From NCBI RefSeq assembly GCF_014705615.1, contig NZ_JACXJA010000013.1, positions 1 through 64,000 on the forward strand: 64,000 bases of DNA. The letters are read 5' to 3'. Each line of letters begins with the position of its first letter. The first letter of the stretch is position 1. A model generated the notes under the pieces. It did no database searches. It saw nothing but the letters and a program-made list of their open reading frames with translations, and was not told the origin of the DNA. The translations under genes were made by a program, and so were the position numbers. Shown here one piece after another: positions 26,911 through 33,500 of this stretch. The stretch is from Paenibacillus oceani. Its GTDB lineage: Bacteria > Bacillota > Bacilli > Paenibacillales > NBRC-103111.

Positions 26911-27699
26911 TCACCTGTCTCCCCATACTTCCCGCAATGCCTGCCGGAACAACTCGTCAAGCTGCCTGTCGTGCTCCCCCTCGGCTGATTTCATCGCTGC
27001 GGCCGTCTGCTCGAAGTAGCTGATTTTTTCGTTCAAATAGTCGTGGATCGGGTTCACCCTAGGCTCGTAGTCCAGCTCTTCTCCCGCCTTCTTGCGGACG
27101 AGCAGCGTCCGGATCGCCTCCCTCAGCTCGCAACCTTCCGGCACCAGCGCCTCTACGAGCGGGTCGAACTCCATCGGCGGCATAGTTCCGTATCGCTCGA
27201 TCCAACCGCAGGCAAGCACCGGCCTCAGCACATAAAAGTACTTCTTGATCCTCACCTGCTCGCCTTGCAAATACTCCCGAAAGTTCCCCTTCGCCATATT
27301 CAAGTAATGGTACGTGCACGATTTGGGGGAAAAGGTTAACGGCGATAAGCTTCGGATCTGCTCCGCCACCGTATACGCTTCGAGATACCGGATCGGGGAC
27401 TGCAGCCATTCCAGCAGCGGCGGATTCGACTTGCGGAACAACACCAGCGCTTTGCGGAGATCCCAGCCGCTTATATCCAGCAGATCGCTCACCGGGCGTT
27501 CGATGACGTCCCTTTTGTCGAAGATCGATAGGTACCCGTCCACCGGCCTTATGTATAGAAAACGCACGTCATAGTCGCTGTCCTTGGACGGGAACCCCCA
27601 TGCCCGGCTCCCCGACTCGCAGGCGTATAGGATGCGGATGTTCTCCTGTTGTTCGATCTGGCGAAGCTCCTCTTGAATGACTCGTTGATACTCGGACAT
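26911..27699 (-). CDS. rlaP: RlaP-like DNA polymerase beta-type nucleotidyltransferase
   Basis: 262 residues. The Pol beta motif GSRAWGFPSKDSDYDVRFLY (about residues 30-49) has the GS and the DxD metal ligands intact. The fold and length fit the COG3541/PF10127 family (RlaP), which comparative genomics links to bacterial RNA ligases and Pnkp/Hen1. Its predicted role is adding nucleotides to damaged RNA ends before ligation. The ATG has a perfect AAGGAGGG 7 bases upstream. It is the first large gene of the operon, just downstream of a terminator-like hairpin and a leader frame. Confidence 0.88.
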   Translation of the reverse strand: MSEYQRVIQEELRQIEQQENIRILYACESGSRAWGFPSKDSDYDVRFLYIRPVDGYLSIFDKRDVIERPVSDLLDISGWDLRKALVLFRKSNPPLLEWLQSPIRYLEAYTVAEQIRSLSPLTFSPKSCTYHYLNMAKGNFREYLQGEQVRIKKYFYVLRPVLACGWIERYGTMPPMEFDPLVEALVPEGCELREAIRTLLVRKKAGEELDYEPRVNPIHDYLNEKISYFEQTAAAMKSAEGEHDRQLDELFRQALREVWGDR

Positions 27700-27726
27700 G
27701 GCAGTCCCTCCTTACCAAAATAAATG

Positions 27727-27755
27727 CAAAAAGCCACGGACTCAAATGTCCATGG
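27727..27755 (-). terminator. Terminator-like hairpin in the rlaP leader (possible attenuator)
   Basis: On the minus strand CCATGGAC pairs over eight bases with GTCCGTGG (loop ATTTGA), followed by CTTTTTGC. It lies 28 bases before the rlaP start and downstream of the leader promoter and leader frame. No minus-strand gene lies between it and 30524, so it does not end an upstream gene. It is placed to cap transcription of the RNA-repair operon. Confidence 0.65.
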
Positions 27756-27817
27756 CCGAACAGATACAAAATGAACTTACCCCAACCGGACCCAAGCGGT
27801 ACGATTGGAATAATCTT

Positions 27818-27940
27818 TCACCTGAATACAGACCGGCAGGTCCGTTGAGAGGGGATGAGCCTATTCGATTGGCTGACAAACTGATGTTCATTCTTCTTAT
27901 CGCGAATCGCATTCGGTGAGTAAGTTAGCTGATCGAACAT
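27818..27940 (-). CDS. 40-codon leader frame upstream of the RNA-repair operon
   Basis: The ATG at 27940 follows a near-ideal Shine-Dalgarno, AGAAGGAGG, at 10 bases. The frame runs 40 codons (starting MFDQLTYSPNAIRDKKNEH) to a TGA at 27818-27820 and lies between a consensus promoter and the terminator hairpin. A segment near its end (CGGACC) can pair with GGTCTG just after it or with GGTCCG nearer the terminator, so alternative folds exist. The peptide has no recognised homologue. A leader peptide of an attenuator is the simplest reading; a decayed unrelated gene start is the alternative. Confidence 0.5.
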   Translation of the reverse strand: MFDQLTYSPNAIRDKKNEHQFVSQSNRLIPSQRTCRSVFR

Positions 27941-27975
27941 GCCGCCCGGACCTCCTTCTGAGATAGATAATGGCA

Positions 27976-28004
27976 ATCATATGCCGGAAACCAATTTATG
28001 TCAA
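27976..28004 (-). promoter_or_regulatory. Sigma-A promoter of the RNA-repair operon
   Basis: TTGACA, a 17-base spacer and TATGAT on the minus strand. The expected start near 27969 gives a leader of about 270 bases before rlaP. Bases 28005-28384 hold no other supported feature. Confidence 0.7.
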
Positions 28005-28384
28005 TAGAAAATTAAGCCGTAGTTCTCTTCCTTCGGACGAATCTTGGAGTAGAAGCCCTTCCGAATTTGGAAATTCGAAGCGCAAGCCTGCCCCATATAA
28101 CCGCCGCAGATCCAATTAAGGGTCTTTGGCAGCTTTTATTTCTTGACAAAACCTTCTATTTCAATTTCCCGCCGTATGCGCGGACAGCCCGGAGTGATGC
28201 CGCAATTTCAACCCAAGAACGGGCCTGGCTCCCATTGGGTCACCCCTCACCGCCCCCTCTTCTATCCGGCTAAATTCACATATGCGCCGATATGCATTTC
28301 CAGTCTATTCCTCGTCGTGATAGAATAGGCTATGTGCTTATTCATCCGTTCTGCAGCACCGATATGGACAAAGGAAGTGATCCC

Positions 28385-28999
28385 GTGCCGGAACCTTCTA
28401 TTCAGCGCGAAACGCCGAGAAGAATGCAAACCTACGTCAAAACCAAACCTCCGAAGCAACGGCTGCCGTTGCCCGGGATTCCCGGTCAAGGCGAGCTGCT
28501 TCTATTGTTTATAGCATTAAGCTATGTAATATTGGGTTTTCTGAAGTCTACGAAGGTGGTGGAGATCGAGCCGCCGGTGATCGCCAGCTTCCTGCTGGCC
28601 GGCCTGTTCTTCGCCTTATCCGATCTGGTTCGCATCGGATTCCGTTCCGGACCGCTGATCAAATGGTTGTGCGTCTTCATCTATGTCGTCGCTTTAGCCG
28701 GATGCGCCCTGTGCATGATCGTGGTGCCGATCGCCTACAAGGATGTCGGCTGGCTGAATGCTGCCGTTGTGCCGCTGGGCGATCTGTCCGTTCTATCCGG
28801 CATGGGGATCATCATCGCGGTACTCGTGCTCAACAATATATGGATACGCCGCATCTGGGCCGATTCGGAGAAAACTCTGGAGAAAGCTAGGGAGAACGCT
28901 CGGGATAAAACTTTGGATCAAGCCTCGGATCAAATTAGGGACGCCTCCTTCGAAGAAAACCTTGCACCAAGCTCCAGAGGTCGGGGTGGGAGGAGATAA
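28385..28999 (+). CDS. Small integral membrane protein, function unknown
   Basis: About 204 residues from a GTG at 28385 preceded by AAAGGAAG at 8 bases. An ATG at 28364 is in frame but lacks a ribosome site. A basic, proline-rich N-terminal tail is followed by four hydrophobic segments (beginning LLLLFIALSYVILGF, VIASFLLAGLFFALSDL, LCVFIYVVALAGCALCMIVV, GMGIIIAVLVLNNIWI). The charged C-terminal tail has short near-repeats (EKAREN, DKTLDQASDQ). No family recognised. It stands alone on the plus strand, divergent from the RNA-repair operon. Confidence 0.7.
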   Translation: MPEPSIQRETPRRMQTYVKTKPPKQRLPLPGIPGQGELLLLFIALSYVILGFLKSTKVVEIEPPVIASFLLAGLFFALSDLVRIGFRSGPLIKWLCVFIYVVALAGCALCMIVVPIAYKDVGWLNAAVVPLGDLSVLSGMGIIIAVLVLNNIWIRRIWADSEKTLEKARENARDKTLDQASDQIRDASFEENLAPSSRGRGGRR

Positions 29000-29101
29000 C
29001 AGGAGACGGTCGTCGCGGTAACGGGAAGCCAAGCAGCTTCGCCCCCCGCATATCCAGCCGCGTCCACGATCTTCGAAGCTCCGCCTTGTAACGCAGCGGA
29101 A

Positions 29102-29296
29102 GGAGGCTGTCGATTCATTGTGTAGAAGTGATAGCAGGCCCGTTCCAAGTGAAAATTTACCTTCTTCTGCTCAAACAGGTTGTCCGGAATCCCATGATTG
29201 AATAAGGATTGTAAGGTAGGGGATTCCAGACAAAACTCGCCAGAAGGTAATCTTTTCCCTCTCCACTTGGTTATCCACAATGAATCGACAGCCTCA
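29102..29296. mobile_element. MITE copy 2
   Basis: Same orientation as 20234-20426 and highly similar along its length, with termini GAGGCTGTCGATTCATTG and CAATGAATCGACAGCCTC. Copies differ by scattered substitutions and one-base indels, so they are not a very recent duplication. Together they enclose the AraC gene, the RNA-repair operon and the small membrane protein. Confidence 0.85.
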
Positions 29297-29504
29297 GCCG
29301 ATCGCCTGCGCCGGGCTCACCTTGCCCGACCCAATCGGAACCATCGATCCCTTCTGCCAAAAACGTCGGCCCCCTTATCCGTATAAGGACCGACGTTTCG
29401 TGTATTGCCGCCAAAAACAGCTCCGGCGAGGTGGCAAACGGCCCCATATGCTCCCCTAGAAAAGCCGACAACGCTTCCGATATGCCGAGCTCTTTGGCAG
29501 CCAC
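29297..29504 (-). pseudogene. Possible gene fragment ending at MITE copy 2
   Basis: A minus-strand frame with ordinary amino-acid composition (ELGISEALSAFLGEHMGPF) begins right after an in-frame stop without a ribosome site and runs into the MITE terminus, where it ends within seven codons. This looks like a decayed gene cut by the element. The family is not recognised. Bases 29505-29759 show nothing further that I can support. Confidence 0.3.
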
Positions 29505-29759
29505 TTAAGAGAAAGCTGTCGGTATGGCTTGAATCTGGTGCCATTGTTTTCGCAAGCCTTTAACCTCGGCTTCATTCTAATTGGAATGGTTAGAAATTTG
29601 CAGCAAAGCCATACTATTCTCAAACGGATCAAGCGGAAAACCCGGTGACCGATCCTTGCTTATGCTTTTCCTTGGCATTGCGATCCTTGCCCGTTCCGGA
29701 ATCATCATCATTTCGATCTTCATCCATCCCATATTCGAACAATTCCAAAAAAATAATTC

Positions 29760-29789
29760 TTTACAGTTAGCTAGACAACACGTTATAAT
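29760..29789 (+). promoter_or_regulatory. Promoter of the c-di-AMP riboswitch transcript
   Basis: TTTACA, 18-base spacer, TATAAT on the plus strand, about 20 bases upstream of the aptamer. Confidence 0.75.
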
Positions 29790-29807
29790 GGAGTATAACT
29801 CAATAAT

Positions 29808-29938
29808 TGTAGTCGCCGAGTTTTCTTCTAAGAAGAAAAACGGGGGAACCAATGTACATGGGGTGAATCGGCCGTACCGTTACGCGCCGAAGGGCGATTT
29901 CTCACCGCCCGAATCCGTCAGCTAACCTCGTAGGCGAA
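29808..29938 (+). ncRNA. c-di-AMP riboswitch (ydaO-yuaA type)
   Basis: The conserved ydaO elements appear in order: CGCCGAG, GGGGGAACCAATG, GGGGTGAAT, AGGGCGATTTCTCACCGCCC, GAATCCGTCAGCTAACCTCG and TAGGCG, with CGCC (29813-29816) closing on GGCG (29933-29936). In characterised examples c-di-AMP binding promotes termination. A strong terminator follows directly. Usual targets are potassium transporters and cell-wall hydrolases; here the next gene is a 53-residue protein. Confidence 0.93.
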
Positions 29939-29963
29939 TGTGGGGAGGATAGATTTGTTTTCG

Positions 29964-29990
29964 AACACAAGGTCTAGCCTTGTGTTTTTT
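29964..29990 (+). terminator. Expression-platform terminator of the riboswitch
   Basis: AACACAAGG pairs perfectly with CCTTGTGTT (loop TCTAG), ending in six T. It is 26 bases past the aptamer, as expected for an OFF switch. Confidence 0.9.
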
Positions 29991-30116
29991 GCGCTCTCAC
30001 TAGGCAAAAAAGCGGAAAACTAACGAAAAACATCTATATGTATTCCTTCCCCTGTCAACTGTGCTGTCATGTCGGTTTGAGCTGCTTCACTTTTGATTCT
30101 GAGAGGAGGATTTACA

Positions 30117-30278
30117 ATGAAAGAAAAGTTGGTGAACCTATTCGACAAGTTGGATGAACGCGACCAGAAGGCGGCCTTCGAGTTCATTCAAGCACTGGCC
30201 CGCCGGAAAAACCAATCCGCTGCAGAAGAGGACGTGTCGCAATTATTCGGCAAAAATTTCTTCGTACTGCCCGATTAA
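30117..30278 (+). CDS. 53-residue protein under the c-di-AMP riboswitch
   Basis: The ATG at 30117 follows GAGAGGAGG at 8 bases; the frame extends upstream to 30093 without a better start. The sequence starts MKEKLVNLFDKLDERDQKAA and continues FEFIQALARRK. This amphipathic helical pattern resembles small VapB/DUF2281-like antitoxins or helical regulators, but the similarity is only of style. It ends in FGKNFFVLPD. It is the only gene between the riboswitch and its own terminator, so it is the sole apparent target of c-di-AMP here. No membrane segment or signal peptide. Function unknown. Confidence 0.7.
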   Translation: MKEKLVNLFDKLDERDQKAAFEFIQALARRKNQSAAEEDVSQLFGKNFFVLPD

Positions 30279-30286
30279 ATGAAAAG

Positions 30287-30337
30287 GGAGCATAGCCCGG
30301 CAAGCGAACCGCCTGCTGAAGCTATGCTCCTTCGTTT
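30287..30337 (+). terminator. Terminator of the riboswitch-controlled small gene
   Basis: GGAGCATAGC (30287-30296) pairs perfectly with GCTATGCTCC (30321-30330), followed by TTCGTTTTTG. Confidence 0.85.
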
Positions 30338-30421
30338 TTGACGCAATTGCGGCAGGACTGCTCCGTGTTGTCCCCGCCCTCTTCCGCTCCACCAACTGCA
30401 TAGAACTGCTTTTTCTAGACA

Positions 30422-30464
30422 AAAAGACCTCAGCCTCCACTTTACAGTGGAATTTGAGGTCTTT
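30422..30464 (-). terminator. Terminator of the heparinase-like lyase gene (works both ways)
   Basis: AAAGACCTCA pairs with TGAGGTCTTT, with an inner CCACT/AGTGG stem. On the minus strand it ends in TTTTTG, 60 bases after the stop at 30524. Confidence 0.8.
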
Positions 30465-30523
30465 GTTGCGGAAGCTGGGACGTTCTCGGTCTTGCCTACA
30501 ACGTTGAGGTCAGCCCCGCCGGT

Positions 30524-33500
30524 TCATTTCACCACCTGGACGATCAGCTTCGCGCTGGACACCACTCCCGATGCGTTCGCCAGCTCCGCCCGGTATTCGT
30601 ACACGCCCGGCGGCTTGCCCTGGACCGTCGTGACGGCCCGCTGCGCTTGCGGCGTACGGACAGCCAGCGTCTGCGTATCGATCACAGCTCCATTCTCGTA
30701 CAGCCGGTACGTCGAACCGTTCGTCCCCCACCACAGGTTCATCTCGATCTGATATTGGCCGTCGCCGTCCCAGTTGTTGTGGGAGAGGACCGGCTGGGAG
30801 GGAGCCGCTTGCGAGACGACCACGGTCAACACGTCGCTTCGCGTCGTTCCGTAAGCGTTGCTGAGCTCCGCGTAATACCGGTACGTGCCGTTGTCCCTGT
30901 AAGTGACGTTCGTGACGGTCGATTGGGCGTTCGGTCCGCGGTCGATCAAGCTTTGCGCGTCGAGCAGCACATCGTTTTCATACAGCTTGTAGGCGGTCCC
31001 ATTATGGCCCCACCACATGTTCATCGTCACCGTATACGTGCCGTCCCGTATGCCCGTATCATGCCCGTTGTCGTCGGACAACACCGGCTTGCCCGGCGCT
31101 CCGGTGCTGCTTGCAACGATGTTCGCTACAGTGGCGGTGGCGCTTCCGGAGCGGCCCGCCCCGTCGGTAAATTCAAACGTAAAGCTGCCGTTCTCCGTAA
31201 ACGTGTAGCGGTCCGAACCGCCGTTATTCGTAATCGTCACCGGTTTGTTCGGCGTCAGCACCGCCGTCACCGCCTCTCGGGTCGGGACGGTGCTGCTGTA
31301 GGCGAGCGTCGCCGTCGGCGGCGATTGGTCGATGCCGATCACAAGCTGCTTCGCCGTCTCCACATTGCCCGCCCGGTCCACCGAGCGGTATTCCAGCGCA
31401 TGGACTCCGTCCGTCTGCAAATAAACCGAGCCGGTCACCGTCGTCCAGGCGCCCCCGTTCAGCCGGTATTCCGTCCGGTCGACGCCCGAGAGCAGGTCAT
31501 ACACGTCAAACGTCACCGTTACGTCGCGGTTGTTGAACGTCCCCGGCCCGGTCACGCCGTCAGCCGTCGCCTTCGTAACCGGCGGCACCATATCCGCAGC
31601 GCCCATGTACGTCAGTGTGTAAGCGTCCGCCGGCCCGGCAAAGTACAGGACGCCCCCTTCCTCGCTTACCTCGCCGAAGAACTCTCCGCTTGCGCCGGAG
31701 ATTTTCCACGTACCGCCGGCGAGGTCCGTCACGACGTATTGCCGCTCTCCTCCTCCGTAGACGGCGAACGATACGGTTCCCTGCTCACGCACGCCGGCTT
31801 TGCTGAACAACACGGCGTAGTCGGCGATCGCCGCCCCGACCAGCTTCTCCGAGTCGATCGCTCCCGTCTGCAGCGGAGCCGTGCCGTCATTGTCCATCAC
31901 CTGCAGCACGTTCAGGAAGCGGTCCGTCTCGCTTGGAACAGCAGGCGACACTTGAATCCGCCAAGCTCCCGCCTCAATCGTATGTTTGTCCGGCGCGCTC
32001 CGCGTAGCTTGCGGGTAATTCGCGCCGAACACGTCGAATTCGTGTCCCGGTCCGCCGACCTTCTCAATCACCGCCCCGCCGGGACCCGGCAGAAGCGTCT
32101 CATTGACCAGCTTCCCTTCGTATCCGCCTTCGCTGCGCACGATTGTCGTCGTGCTGCCGTTCACCTGCGGCTCCTCCATACTATGCAAGAGCCAGTACTT
32201 TTTGAAATTCGGGTCGGACGCCTTCACTTTGTCGTACACGATCATCGCGGCCGGGTGATCCGCATCCTTCAGGTTCAGGAACACGAAGGAACGCTCGTGC
32301 TGCTTCACTTTGTCGCTGTAGGCGGCGGTCAGATCGCCTTTGATATAGCTGAAATTCGGCGATTGCAAGTCCGGGCCGAACTGGTGCCCGAGGACCGGAC
32401 TGACGTAATTGTTTTTGCCAAGCAAATCCGCGATCCCGGTCGCACTGGGGATATATCGCTGCCCGCCGTCGTTCGCCCAATCGCCGAACTGCGGATCGGC
32501 CGGGTCGTAGACGAGCATCGCGTTATGGGCGATCGTCCGCTTGTAGTAATGCCTGTCGTGCTCGCTGCCGTACTGGCCGTTCGTTCCCCCGTACAGGCCG
32601 GAATCGATCGCCAGAGCGCCTTTGTAGTACAGCTGGAAGCTGCCCGAATCGAAATGCTGATGGTTGCCGAACTGGTAGCTGCCGATCTTCATCTCCGCGA
32701 CGACGTCGGCAGAACGTCCTCCCGTCCCGTCTGCGTCCCATCCGGTTCGTGCGATCATCGAGCCGTAAGGGAAACCGAAGTAGCGGGTAAGTGGCAGTTC
32801 TCCGGCCGGCTGAGCAGGCAAATCAGGCTCGACGAACAAGATCTCCGTCAACACATCCGCTCCCGGCGTATATTGCCGCATAAATTCGTCCTGCAAATAC
32901 GGGTCCTTGTAATACGAAGCGGCGAGCATCAGCGCAGGCGTATATTTCCAATATACCCCTGGGGCGTTATTATGCCCGGTCCCCGTATCTCCGTCTACGA
33001 GCATTTGCCCGTCCGGACGGCGCGAATAGATCCCGCGATAGATCACCTCGCCCTGCTCGGGAACGAAAACGCTGCCGTGTCCCATCCGGTCGAACAGCCA
33101 CTGCGCCCACAATTCCGGAGTATACCGGACGCCGAAGCCGTAGGAAGCGCCTTGATGGTGCATGCCGGACAAATACCAGAAGTTGCGCGCCGGCACATAT
33201 TCCTCGAAAAACCGTTTGGCGGACAAATCGTACATCTCCGGGTCCTCGTCGTAAATCGCCGCGCCTGCGGTCAGAAAATCTTTCATCAGCTGATTTTCCG
33301 AATAGTGCCCGTTAATCGCGCCGTACCGGATATTCGGATACCCGATCGACATCTGGCCCGCAAGCCGCTTCAGCCCGGCTATGATCGCCGTCTTGTCCTC
33401 CGGCTCCAGCAGCGGATAACACCAATCGTAGACGAGCGCCGCCGCGAACATCGTATCGCCGATCGGCCGGAACGTATCCAGTCCGCCGTAGACAGCGGTG

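Noticed and set aside
27698-27919. Plus-strand frame of 73 codons overlapping the rlaP leader
   Set aside because: No ribosome site; antisense to a region with a full promoter-leader-terminator layout on the minus strand.
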